In this document: in pieces, positions 52,378-60,836 of the stretch
Layout: each line of letters begins with the position of its first letter
Numbering within the stretch: position 1 is the first letter of the stretch
Source of the DNA: an uncultured Aquimarina sp.
GTDB lineage: Bacteria; Bacteroidota; Bacteroidia; Flavobacteriales; Flavobacteriaceae
Assembly: GCA_947493495.1 (NCBI GenBank)
Contig: CANLRN010000011.1
Coordinates: 36,337 to 100,336 of the forward strand
Reading direction: 5' to 3'
DNA: 64,000 bases
Notes under the pieces: generated by a model
The model's database searches: none
What the model was told of the DNA's origin: nothing
Seen by the model: the letters and a program-made list of their open reading frames with translations, nothing else
Translations under genes and position numbers: made by a program

Positions 52378-55116
52378 TTATAGCTGTCTATCAGGTTCTC
52401 TTCGTTTGTCATACTTAATATCGCTGAGTACAGATGATTTGATCCCAATAAAGAAATTCCAGGATGTTCTATCACTAAATGGGATCCAATTAAAACTCAT
52501 TCTCCAGCTATCTAGGTCTCTCTGAAATCGTAGATTTGTAAAGGTGAACCCAGGATTCCTTATATCATAACCAGAGGATACACCAACGGTCCATTTTGGA
52601 GCTAGTTCTACATCTCCAGAAAACATAATAGAATGTGATGATATTTCATTCTGTCTAGCATTATTGCTATAGTTTACAGTATAGGATAGCCGTAGCGACC
52701 AAGGTATTTTGTAGTTGTAATTTTTAACATCTTTATCGGCGTCAGAATCTTTTTCAACAAAACTTTGTTCTTCGCCAAAATTAGTTCCGCCTCCGAATAG
52801 ATTATCCGGTCTACCTCCATTACGTAAGGTTTCATTCGTATTAGGATCTTCATTTGTGGCTCCTTTTTCAAAATCTTTACTAGAAAAAGAGTATCCAAAA
52901 TTAGCACTGGCTCTTGTCAATCTAAATAAACTCCCTCCATTATCGATATTCCAAACATCAATTTTACGATTGTTATTATCTAAAGCATAGGGGTCTAATT
53001 CAGTGGTAAAATTGATGTCTAGTTTATTTTGTATGATAGGAATATTACCATTTATGGATAAGGGACTTAATTGTAATGAATCTCCTGCAATATTATATGC
53101 GGTTCTGAGTGTGAGGTTATTGATTAATTTTATCTTTTTGGCTTCTGTGGCTGTACTATCTTTACTTCTCACTTTTGCTTCGACATTATTGCTTACGGAG
53201 AACCCAATACTACTAGAAAATGTATTGCTAGGGGCTCCAAAAAAACCTCCCTCAAATTTAGAATATTCGACAATTTCTTGAGTTTCTACAATATTTGGAG
53301 TAGCAGGGTCATCTTCAACTGGTCTGGTATAAGAGTCATAAAACTGATCAAAAGCAGGATTGATATTGTAGCTTATAGATGGACGCATCGTATGACGGAT
53401 GGCTTCAATTTTTTTACCTTTCTTAAAATTGAAAGTTCCATAGATAGAAGTCCCTAAACTGGTCGAAAAATTATATGTTCGATAGGCATCGAAACCAGCA
53501 ATAGTATCTCTTACAACCTCTCCAGCACCATCATTAGCATTTTCGTCAAAACTTTGTTCAATTGTTTCGAACACCCAATTTTCTTGATAATTAGTTCCCA
53601 TAGTAGCACTCAAGTATTGAAATAATTTAAAATTAGTACTTATAGGGACTGAATGCTGCATCCCTATTCTTGCTCCTCTAAACATCTCGGCAGTAAAAAG
53701 TTCATCATCTGTAGTTTCTATCCTGTTTTCGCCTCTAAAATTATATTGCGTATTGATGTTTTGTATAATTCCTTTTTTAACTCCTGTTTTAGGGGCAAAA
53801 GGAAAAATCCTCGATACACTTGCATTTACGTTGGGTAGTGATAAGTTTACAACACCAGTATTGGTATTAGAATTGTGCGTAGCGGCAATACTCATATTTA
53901 CTTGTGGATCCCCAGAAAATGTTTTAGAATACGAAATAGAAGAGCTTAATTGATTATTTAGGAAATTACCTGTATTTCTCTGATTAGTAGATTGTTGAAA
54001 AAAATCACTACTCCCAAAATTAACGGAAGCGGAGAATCGAGAACTAGGACTAGCTTTTGCATCTTGACTGTGCGACCATTGGATATTATAACTGCTTCTC
54101 TGGGAGAAGTCTGGAAACCCTCGCTCACTTGTCAGGTTGTTTTCAAATCTAAAATTAAGATTTCCTCTAAACCGGTATCGTACAGAATAAGCAGATTCTG
54201 TCCTAAAGGTGTAACTACCATTGGTATAGTAATCTCCAGTAAGGGTAAGATCTACATAATCACTCAGTGCGAAATAATACCCTCCATTTTGTAAAAAATA
54301 TCCTCGATTATTCTCTTGTCCATAACTAGGAATAATAAAACCAGAAGTCCTGCTTTCTTGTAACGGGAAATACCCGAAAGGAAGCCCAAGGGGAGTAGGA
54401 ACATCAGCAATAAACATATTTACTAATCCTGTAACAATTTTTTTCTTAGGAACTAGCTTAATTCGTCTGGCATAAAAATAATAATCCGCATTGTCTACAT
54501 CTTCAGAAGTAGTAAATTTTACATTACTCATATAGATAACAGAATCATTTTCTCTTTTAGAAACTTCTCCCTTTACATGCATTTCGCCTTGTTTCGTTCT
54601 AGAATTATAGATCAATGCTTTTTTTGTATCAAAATTAAACCGTATAGAATCGGGTTCTACAACATTTTCTGCTTGTTTAAAAATAGGAGTCTGAGAATAT
54701 TCGCCGATAGAATCCTTTATTCCATAGGCATACACTTCATTTTTTTCATTATCTACAATGATATGCCCTGCATTAATTTGCATATCTCCATAAATAATCT
54801 CCGCTTCGTTATAGAGGTACATTTTATTTTCTCTGCGACTCAATCGCATATAATCTGTAGATTTATAAGAAACTTTATCTGTTAATACCCCTGGAGGCGC
54901 TACTGTAGTATCATTTTTTGTGGTATCCTGATTTTTTTCATTAATAAGTAACTCAGCATCAGGATCATTTTTCTTCTTCTTCAATTTAGCAATAGAATCT
55001 TTTTTTGCCCGTATTGGTTTTGCAGTAGTTTTATCAAACTCTTGTGCAGTTGTATAACAAATACAGAATAGTGAAAAACTTAGTGAATAAAGTATGTTAC
55101 GTACCGTTGTTTGCAA
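52378..55116 (-). CDS. lptD: Bacteroidota-type LptD outer-membrane LPS-assembly protein
   Basis: This 912-residue protein starts at TTG (55116) with the signal peptide QTTVRNILYSLSFSLFCICYTT. After a Lys/Asp-rich linker the OstA-like jelly-roll region has YLYNEAEIIYGDMQINAGHI and YASGIKD-like YAYGIKDSIGEYSQ. A long beta-barrel follows with alternating aromatic strands (GYFLQNGGYYFALSDYVDLTL, PSISYNINPAFDQFYDSY, WNFFIGIKSSVLSDIKYD). LptD inserts lipopolysaccharide into the outer leaflet together with LptE. It is divergent from the amidase gene, and the two predicted transcripts may overlap at their 5' ends. Confidence 0.88.
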   Translation of the reverse strand: MQTTVRNILYSLSFSLFCICYTTAQEFDKTTAKPIRAKKDSIAKLKKKKNDPDAELLINEKNQDTTKNDTTVAPPGVLTDKVSYKSTDYMRLSRRENKMYLYNEAEIIYGDMQINAGHIIVDNEKNEVYAYGIKDSIGEYSQTPIFKQAENVVEPDSIRFNFDTKKALIYNSRTKQGEMHVKGEVSKRENDSVIYMSNVKFTTSEDVDNADYYFYARRIKLVPKKKIVTGLVNMFIADVPTPLGLPFGYFPLQESRTSGFIIPSYGQENNRGYFLQNGGYYFALSDYVDLTLTGDYYTNGSYTFRTESAYSVRYRFRGNLNFRFENNLTSERGFPDFSQRSSYNIQWSHSQDAKASPSSRFSASVNFGSSDFFQQSTNQRNTGNFLNNQLSSSISYSKTFSGDPQVNMSIAATHNSNTNTGVVNLSLPNVNASVSRIFPFAPKTGVKKGIIQNINTQYNFRGENRIETTDDELFTAEMFRGARIGMQHSVPISTNFKLFQYLSATMGTNYQENWVFETIEQSFDENANDGAGEVVRDTIAGFDAYRTYNFSTSLGTSIYGTFNFKKGKKIEAIRHTMRPSISYNINPAFDQFYDSYTRPVEDDPATPNIVETQEIVEYSKFEGGFFGAPSNTFSSSIGFSVSNNVEAKVRSKDSTATEAKKIKLINNLTLRTAYNIAGDSLQLSPLSINGNIPIIQNKLDINFTTELDPYALDNNNRKIDVWNIDNGGSLFRLTRASANFGYSFSSKDFEKGATNEDPNTNETLRNGGRPDNLFGGGTNFGEEQSFVEKDSDADKDVKNYNYKIPWSLRLSYTVNYSNNARQNEISSHSIMFSGDVELAPKWTVGVSSGYDIRNPGFTFTNLRFQRDLDSWRMSFNWIPFSDRTSWNFFIGIKSSVLSDIKYDKRREPDRQL

Positions 55117-55136
55117 TGGTTTAAATCCTATTTTTG
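55107..55136 (+). promoter_or_regulatory. Promoter candidate for the amidase gene inside the lptD start
   Basis: TTG (55107-55109) and TATTTTTG (55129-55136) are 19 bases apart, a full consensus match. It points away from lptD and would give the amidase mRNA a leader of about 220 nt. Confidence 0.45.
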
Positions 55137-55345
55137 TATAACTATGGCTCAGTTTTTGAAGTGCTAAAATTACATATATTTTTTATGTAGAGATTGTAAT
55201 TGATAAAAAAATAAATATTTATATGAAACTACAATGCTCAACCGTTATTTTATTGATCACTATGTAATTATTTCAGAAATTATAACCATCAGATTATTGA
55301 TTTAGTATATTAAATACGGAAAGTATTAATGAATGTTTCATTTTG

Positions 55346-55353
55346 CAAAGATA
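55346..55353 (-). promoter_or_regulatory. -7-like element for lptD near the amidase start
   Basis: On the minus strand the site reads TATCTTTG followed by C, matching TAnnTTTGC. No TTG was found at the proper distance upstream, so support is partial. It would give lptD a leader of about 225 nt. Confidence 0.3.
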
Positions 55354-55367
55354 ATTTACACATAATT

Positions 55368-56501
55368 ATGAATAAAAAGATTGGGTATATTGGTTTATTA
55401 ATCATTATTTTTTGTGCAATTGTATCCTTTTCTAGGCTTATAACTGAAGAAAATCAGAACAAAAAATTCATTGTAGTTCTTGATGCAGGTCATGGAGGTA
55501 ATGATCCAGGTAATCGAGGCAATGGCTATAAAGAAAAAGATATTGCATTAAAGGTAGTGCTGGCTGTTGGAGCGGCCCTACAAAAAGATGAACGGTTTAA
55601 AGTAGTATATACCAGAGATTCTGATAAATTTATAGAATTACATGAAAGAGGAAAAATTGCTAACAAGGCAAAAGCAGATTTATTTGTGTCTATTCATTGT
55701 AATTCACATAGATCACAGGCATATGGCACAGAAACTTTTGTGCTAGGACTACATGCTAATGATGAAAATTTTAATGTAGCCAAAAATGAAAATTCTGTAA
55801 TCTTATTAGAAGATAATTACGAAGCTAATTACGATGGATTTGATCCTAATTCACCCGAAGCTATCATTGGCCTAACATTAATGCAAGAAGAATATCTAGA
55901 CCAGAGTTTGACATTAGCAAGTGTAGTACAAAATGGGTTTACAAAAAAACTTAAAAGAAAAAGCAGAGGTGTAAAACAAGCTGGGTTTGTTGTATTGCAT
56001 CAAACATATATGCCTAGTGTTCTTATAGAATTAGGTTTTCTTACCAATAATAAAGAAGGTAAATATCTTAACTCTAAAAATGGACAGAACGAAATGGCAG
56101 CATCAATTATAGCTTCTATCATAGCCTATAAAGAGAGTCTAGATGCCACATATTATGTTCCAGAACCTGAGGTTCATAAAATTTCTAGTTCAGATTCGAT
56201 CATAACATCACCAAATGATCAAGTCTATGAAGGTATTACTTTTAAAGTTCAGGTAGAAGCTGGATCTAACGATATTGAACTTATGGCTAAGAATTTTAAA
56301 GGATTAGACCAGCTTTCTAAAGTACAATTTGGCGAATTATATAAATATTATTTTGGGAGTACATCTAATTATACGCATATAAAGAAATTAAGAGAAGTAG
56401 CCATGCAGAAAGGATATGATTCCTGCTTTATTGTAGCTTTTAGGGATAATAAATTGATTCCACTGACAGAGGCTCTAAAAGTAGAGACCTCATCTAATTA
56501 A
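55368..56501 (+). CDS. N-acetylmuramoyl-L-alanine amidase (Amidase_3)
   Basis: I start at the ATG at 55368 (MNKKIGYIGLLIIIFCAIVSF, a signal anchor); an upstream ATG at 55329 would add 13 polar residues. The 377-residue protein carries an Amidase_3 domain. The first zinc His is in VVLDAGHGGNDPG, a Glu lies in GYKEKDIALKV, the second His is in LFVSIHCNSH and the catalytic Glu is in PSVLIELGFLTN. A C-terminal region of about 100 residues (FKVQVEAGSNDIEL and KYYFGSTSNYTHIKKL) looks SPOR-like. It cleaves the peptide stem from cell-wall muramic acid, probably at division. mlaD follows after 85 bp. Confidence 0.93.
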   Translation: MNKKIGYIGLLIIIFCAIVSFSRLITEENQNKKFIVVLDAGHGGNDPGNRGNGYKEKDIALKVVLAVGAALQKDERFKVVYTRDSDKFIELHERGKIANKAKADLFVSIHCNSHRSQAYGTETFVLGLHANDENFNVAKNENSVILLEDNYEANYDGFDPNSPEAIIGLTLMQEEYLDQSLTLASVVQNGFTKKLKRKSRGVKQAGFVVLHQTYMPSVLIELGFLTNNKEGKYLNSKNGQNEMAASIIASIIAYKESLDATYYVPEPEVHKISSSDSIITSPNDQVYEGITFKVQVEAGSNDIELMAKNFKGLDQLSKVQFGELYKYYFGSTSNYTHIKKLREVAMQKGYDSCFIVAFRDNKLIPLTEALKVETSSN

Positions 56502-56586
56502 TCTTTTAAATTGTAAGAAATCATTTGCTAATAATTAAGTAGAAGTATATTTTTTATTCTAAATTTGTTTCTTAAATTATACTATT

Positions 56587-57537
56587 TTGAAATTTACACG
56601 CGAAGTAAGAACGGGAATACTGGCAATATCAGCTATAGTACTCTTGATTTTTGGATATAGTTTCTTAAAAGGTAAAAACCTGTTAGAGAATGATCGTACT
56701 TTTTATGCAGTCTATGATAATGTAGAAGGATTGATACCTTCATCTGCAGTAACTATAAATGGATTAGTAATAGGGAAGGTCGTTTCTATCGGTTTCGCTG
56801 ATACAAAAGGAAATTTGGTTGTAGAATTTAATGTGAGTAATAAGTTTTCTTTTTCTAAAAATAGTTTAGCAAAAGTTTATGGAGGTGGATTAATAGGAGG
56901 TAAATCATTAGCTATAGAACCTTTATATGAGCAAGGTTTTGATGCAAAAGACGGAGATACATTAAAAGGAAAAGTTGAAGCAGGACTTTTAGAATTAGTT
57001 AATGAAAAATTAACTCCCTTGCAAGAAAAATTGGAATCAGCCATTACAGATGCTGATACATTATTGACCTCTGTAAATGGAGTTTTATCTCCTAATAATA
57101 GAAATGGACTGGATAATATTATAAGAGATTTGGGTGTTACAGTTAGGGGTTTTAAAGGGGCTTCACTGTCATTAAATAATATATTAGCTGGAAATGAAGA
57201 AAAGCTAGGTCGTACTTTAGAGAATTTAGATAAAATGTCTAGTAACCTTAGCACATTCTCAGATTCATTATCTAAAGTAAATGTTGGTAAATTGATAAGC
57301 GAACTAGACGGTGTACTAGCTAATTTTGATAGAATTTCTGAAGGCTTGGAAGTAGGCAATGGGACAGCAGGAAAATTATTAAATGATGATAAACTCTATT
57401 ATAATCTAGAAAGAACAACAAAAGAACTGGAACTATTACTACAAGATTTAAGATTGAACCCTACACGATACGTAAATGTTTCTTTTTTCGGAAAAAAGAA
57501 TAAACCCTATAAAAAACCAACAGATACAATAAATTAA
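56587..57537 (+). CDS. MCE/MlaD-family lipid-transport protein
   Basis: The 316-residue protein starts at TTG (56587). It has one N-terminal membrane helix (GILAISAIVLLIFGYSFLKG), then a single MCE domain with VYDNVEGLIPSSAVTINGLVIGKV and YGGGLIGGKSLAIE. A long helical tail contains coiled-coil-like heptads (LTPLQEKLESAITDADTLL, EKLGRTLENLDKMSSNL). MlaD-type rings carry phospholipids between membranes with an ABC transporter, which is not in this window. It lies between the amidase and an Fe-S protein gene (9-bp gap to the latter), so co-transcription is likely. Confidence 0.88.
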   Translation: MKFTREVRTGILAISAIVLLIFGYSFLKGKNLLENDRTFYAVYDNVEGLIPSSAVTINGLVIGKVVSIGFADTKGNLVVEFNVSNKFSFSKNSLAKVYGGGLIGGKSLAIEPLYEQGFDAKDGDTLKGKVEAGLLELVNEKLTPLQEKLESAITDADTLLTSVNGVLSPNNRNGLDNIIRDLGVTVRGFKGASLSLNNILAGNEEKLGRTLENLDKMSSNLSTFSDSLSKVNVGKLISELDGVLANFDRISEGLEVGNGTAGKLLNDDKLYYNLERTTKELELLLQDLRLNPTRYVNVSFFGKKNKPYKKPTDTIN

Positions 57538-57546
57538 TTCCTAAGC

Positions 57547-58872
57547 ATGCAATACATCCCTAACATTTTATTTACTATAATACTGGCTGTTGGAATAGGA
57601 TATTTTATAAAAAATATTCGCAAAATCATCCGAAATATTAGATTAGGAAAAGAAGTAGATCGTACAGATAATAAGAAAGAACGGTTTAATAATATGGCCC
57701 GAATTGCATTAGGGCAGTCAAAAATGGTACGTAGACCAATTTCAGGGATACTACATATTATAGTGTATCTGGGTTTTATTATTATCAATATAGAAGTATT
57801 AGAAATTATTATAGATGGAATCTTCGGAACCCACAGAATTTTTAGTTTTCTAGGAGAATTCTATAATTTCTTAATCGGAGCATTCGAGATATTAGCCTTC
57901 TTAGTGTTTATAGGTGTAATTTTATTTTGGATTCGTCGTAATGTAATTAAACTAAAACGCTTTTGGAATCCAGAGATGAAAGGGTGGCCCAAGAATGATG
58001 GAAATTTAATTCTATATTTCGAAATGGTGTTAATGACCTTGTTTTTAGTAATGAATGCAGCAGATCTACAATTACAAGGCCTTGGAGCGGATCATTATAT
58101 AAAAGCTGGTGCATATCCTATCAGTCAATATATAGCACCTTTATTTAGTGGTATGACAGAAGCTACATTAATTATGATAGAAAGAGGAGCTTGGTGGATG
58201 CATATTATTGGGATATTAGTATTTCTTAATTACTTATATTTTTCTAAACACTTACATATTCTATTGGCATTTCCTAATACATATTATGGAGATTTAAAAC
58301 CCAAAGGTCAGATAGATAATCTAGAGGCAGTTACAAAAGAAGTAATGCTTATGATGGACCCCAATGCAGATCCATTTGCCGCACCAGCAGAAGATACAGA
58401 AGAAGAAATACCAGAGAAGTTTGGTGCCTCTGATGTAATGGATCTTAATTGGGTACAACTACTCAATTCATATACCTGTACAGAGTGTGGTCGTTGTACA
58501 AGTGAATGTCCAGCAAATCAAACAGGGAAAAAGCTATCTCCCCGAAAAATAATGATGGATACTAGAGATCGCCTACAAGAAGTAGGAGATAATATTGATA
58601 AGAATGGTAGTTTTGTAGATGATGGTAAACAATTGCTTACTGATTATATTACGCCAGAAGAACTATGGGCCTGTACAAGCTGCAACGCCTGTGTAGAAAC
58701 TTGCCCAGTAAGCATTAGTCCACTATCTATAATACTAGATATGAGAAGGTACTTAGTTATGGAACAGAGTGCCGCACCATCAGATCTTAATAATATGATG
58801 TCTAATATAGAAAACAATGGAGCTCCTTGGCCATTTAACCAGATGGATAGACTCAATTGGAATAACGAATAG
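57547..58872 (+). CDS. Membrane Fe-S oxidoreductase, HdrC/GlpC-like
   Basis: The 441-residue protein has about six membrane segments in the first 260 residues (for example PNILFTIILAVGIGYFI, ISGILHIIVYLGFIIINIEVL, WWMHIIGILVFLNYLYF). A cytosolic domain follows with two 4Fe-4S motifs, CTECGRCTSECP near residue 311 and CTSCNACVETCP near residue 375. The membrane part with its His residues (HIIVYLG, WWMHI, KHLHILL) resembles a NarI-like haem b domain. It likely passes electrons between quinone and the CCG protein encoded at 59437. Donor and acceptor are unknown. Confidence 0.88.
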   Translation: MQYIPNILFTIILAVGIGYFIKNIRKIIRNIRLGKEVDRTDNKKERFNNMARIALGQSKMVRRPISGILHIIVYLGFIIINIEVLEIIIDGIFGTHRIFSFLGEFYNFLIGAFEILAFLVFIGVILFWIRRNVIKLKRFWNPEMKGWPKNDGNLILYFEMVLMTLFLVMNAADLQLQGLGADHYIKAGAYPISQYIAPLFSGMTEATLIMIERGAWWMHIIGILVFLNYLYFSKHLHILLAFPNTYYGDLKPKGQIDNLEAVTKEVMLMMDPNADPFAAPAEDTEEEIPEKFGASDVMDLNWVQLLNSYTCTECGRCTSECPANQTGKKLSPRKIMMDTRDRLQEVGDNIDKNGSFVDDGKQLLTDYITPEELWACTSCNACVETCPVSISPLSIILDMRRYLVMEQSAAPSDLNNMMSNIENNGAPWPFNQMDRLNWNNE

Positions 58873-58941
58873 CTATGTAGATGTTACTTAATCAAATAAA
58901 ACCAAACAAAAACAGATATAATTAAGAGAAAAACACACATT

Positions 58942-59388
58942 ATGAAGAAAGAAGAAGTCGAGAAATTATTACATGATAAGGTAGAAGCTGGAGAAACTGT
59001 AAGCCCAGTATTACCAGAAGGAATAAAGAATTATCTTATCGATATTGATGGAACCATTACAGAAGATGTGCCTAATGAAGAACCAGAACGAATGGCTACT
59101 TGCGAGCCGTTCCCAGATGCGCTCATAACATTAAATAAATGGCATGATCAAGGACATGTGATATGTTTCTTTACATCAAGAACAGAAGAACACCGAGAAG
59201 TTACTGAAACCTGGTTGAACAAGCATGGATTTAAATATCATAGCCTTTTAATGGGTAAACCTAGAGGAGGTAATTACCACTGGATAGATAACCACTTGGT
59301 AAAAGCTACTCGATATACTGGTAAATTTACAGAATTAGTAGAAAGAGTAGTTACTATAGAAGTTTTTGATGACGGTAAACACGATTAA
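58942..59388 (+). CDS. HAD-superfamily phosphatase-like protein
   Basis: The 148-residue cytosolic protein has HAD motif I YLIDIDGTITED (Asp34, Asp36). Motif II is in CFFTSRTEEH, a Lys lies in LLMGKPRGGNYHW and the motif III acid lies in WIDNHLV. No large cap domain is present. Substrates cannot be inferred. It lies between two Fe-S oxidoreductase genes with gaps of 69 and 48 bp, so it is probably in their operon. That arrangement suggests a link to the same pathway, but this is not proven. Confidence 0.85.
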   Translation: MKKEEVEKLLHDKVEAGETVSPVLPEGIKNYLIDIDGTITEDVPNEEPERMATCEPFPDALITLNKWHDQGHVICFFTSRTEEHREVTETWLNKHGFKYHSLLMGKPRGGNYHWIDNHLVKATRYTGKFTELVERVVTIEVFDDGKHD

Positions 59389-59436
59389 TAAGTGTTTTTT
59401 GCAGTTTACTGTATAAAAATTTATAAATTATAACAT

Positions 59437-60228
59437 ATGAGTAAGACAGTAAAGGTGCCAACCATGGCGGAGTATATGGCTCAAGGTAAAAAACCAGAAG
59501 TTTTATTTTGGGTAGGATGTGCTGGTAGTTTTGATGATAGAGCAAAAAAAATTACCAAAGCTTTTGTCAAACTACTCCATAATGCCAATGTAGATTTTGC
59601 TGTGTTAGGAACTGAAGAAAGCTGTACAGGGGATCCTGCAAAGAGAGCAGGAAATGAATTCTTGTTTCAGATGCAGGCAGTTACTAATATAGAAGTAATG
59701 AATGCCTATGAGATAAAGAAAGTAGTTACTGCCTGCCCACATTGTTTTAATACACTAAAAAATGAATACCCTGCGCTAGGAGGAGATTATGAAGTAATGC
59801 ACCATACTCAATTTCTAAAATCCTTATTAGAAGAGGGTCGGCTAAAGGTCGAAGGAGGTAAATTTAAAGGAAAGAGAATTACTTTTCATGATCCCTGTTA
59901 TCTAGGGAGAGCAAATAACGTATATCAAGCCCCTCGTGATCTACTCCAAAAATTAGAAGTAGAATTGATAGAGATGAAACGATCCAAACGAAACGGCTTG
60001 TGTTGTGGAGCAGGAGGAGCACAGATGTTTAAAGAGCCAGAACCAGGGAATAAAGATGTGAATATCGAACGTACAGAAGATGCATTAGAGACAAAACCAG
60101 ATATTATTGCAGCTGGATGTCCTTTTTGTAACACGATGATTACTGATGGGGTGAAGAATAAAGAGAAAGAAGATACAATTGAAGTCTTAGACATAGCAGA
60201 ATTAATAGCGAATGCACAAGATATATAA
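59437..60228 (+). CDS. CCG-domain Fe-S protein, HdrB-like
   Basis: The 263-residue soluble protein has two cysteine-rich CCG-type modules. The first has LFWVGCAGSFDDRA, ESCTGDPAKRAG and TACPHCFNTLKNEYP. The second has TFHDPCYLGRANNVY, GLCCGAGGAQMF and AAGCPFCNTMITDG. In HdrB, GlpC and LutA relatives such modules bind a noncubane [4Fe-4S] cluster. With the membrane protein encoded at 57547 it makes a split HdrBC/GlpC-like redox pair. A strong terminator closes the cluster after this gene. Confidence 0.92.
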   Translation: MSKTVKVPTMAEYMAQGKKPEVLFWVGCAGSFDDRAKKITKAFVKLLHNANVDFAVLGTEESCTGDPAKRAGNEFLFQMQAVTNIEVMNAYEIKKVVTACPHCFNTLKNEYPALGGDYEVMHHTQFLKSLLEEGRLKVEGGKFKGKRITFHDPCYLGRANNVYQAPRDLLQKLEVELIEMKRSKRNGLCCGAGGAQMFKEPEPGNKDVNIERTEDALETKPDIIAAGCPFCNTMITDGVKNKEKEDTIEVLDIAELIANAQDI

Positions 60229-60255
60229 TGTATGAAAGCTAGTATATGATGTATA

Positions 60256-60290
60256 AGAGTTACTATGTTTGTTCATATTAACTCTTTTTT
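60256..60290 (+). terminator. Rho-independent terminator after the CCG protein gene
   Basis: A 12-bp stem with one mismatch (60256-60267, 60274-60285), a 6-base loop and a T-run lie 27 bp after the stop codon. Confidence 0.72.
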
Positions 60291-60344
60291 AATACCATAA
60301 TTAGGAATAGTTTTTGTTAATATAGTAACTAAAAAGGATAGCCG

Positions 60345-60830
60345 ATGTTAGTAGAATTTGATGAACTCCCAGAAACTTCTAGGGTATGGATATATCAGGC
60401 AAATAGATCATTTAGTGTAGATGAGTTAGAAGAAATTAAAAATAAATTAGATGCATTCATTATCCAATGGACAGCTCATGGCGCTAATCTCAAAGCTAGC
60501 TATGATATAAAATATAAACGTTTTATAACAATAGCATTAGATCAAAATACAAATCAGGCTACAGGATGTTCTATAGATGCCTCGGTGCATTTTATTCAAC
60601 AACTAGAGTCAGTATATAATGTAGATTTAATGGATAAGATGAATGTTTCTTATAAACAGGGAGAATTTATTGCATATAAACCTCTTATCGAGTTTAAAAA
60701 AATGGCAAAAAATCGCTCTGTATCCCCAAACACTATTGTATTTAATAACCTGGTTACTAATATAGCTGAGTATCGTTCCGATTGGGAAGTTCCCGCAAAG
60801 GATAGTTGGCATAACCGTTTTTTAAACTAA
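60345..60830 (+). CDS. Conserved flavobacterial hypothetical protein
   Basis: The 161-residue protein begins MLVEFDELPETSRVWIYQ and contains FIIQWTAHGANLKASYDIKYKRF and TGCSIDASVHFIQQLE. It ends VTNIAEYRSDWEVPAKDSWHNRF. From memory, relatives are often annotated as ABC transporter ATPase, but no Walker A or signature motif is present, so that name is not supported. The conserved Trp, His and Cys suggest an enzyme or binding fold of unknown type. The next gene starts 6 bp after its stop. Confidence 0.82.
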   Translation: MLVEFDELPETSRVWIYQANRSFSVDELEEIKNKLDAFIIQWTAHGANLKASYDIKYKRFITIALDQNTNQATGCSIDASVHFIQQLESVYNVDLMDKMNVSYKQGEFIAYKPLIEFKKMAKNRSVSPNTIVFNNLVTNIAEYRSDWEVPAKDSWHNRFLN

Positions 60831-60836
60831 TTCTTT

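Noticed and set aside
56877..57359. 160-codon minus-strand ORF
   Set aside because: It is antisense to the mlaD-like gene and has a low-complexity Ser/Pro/Leu composition.
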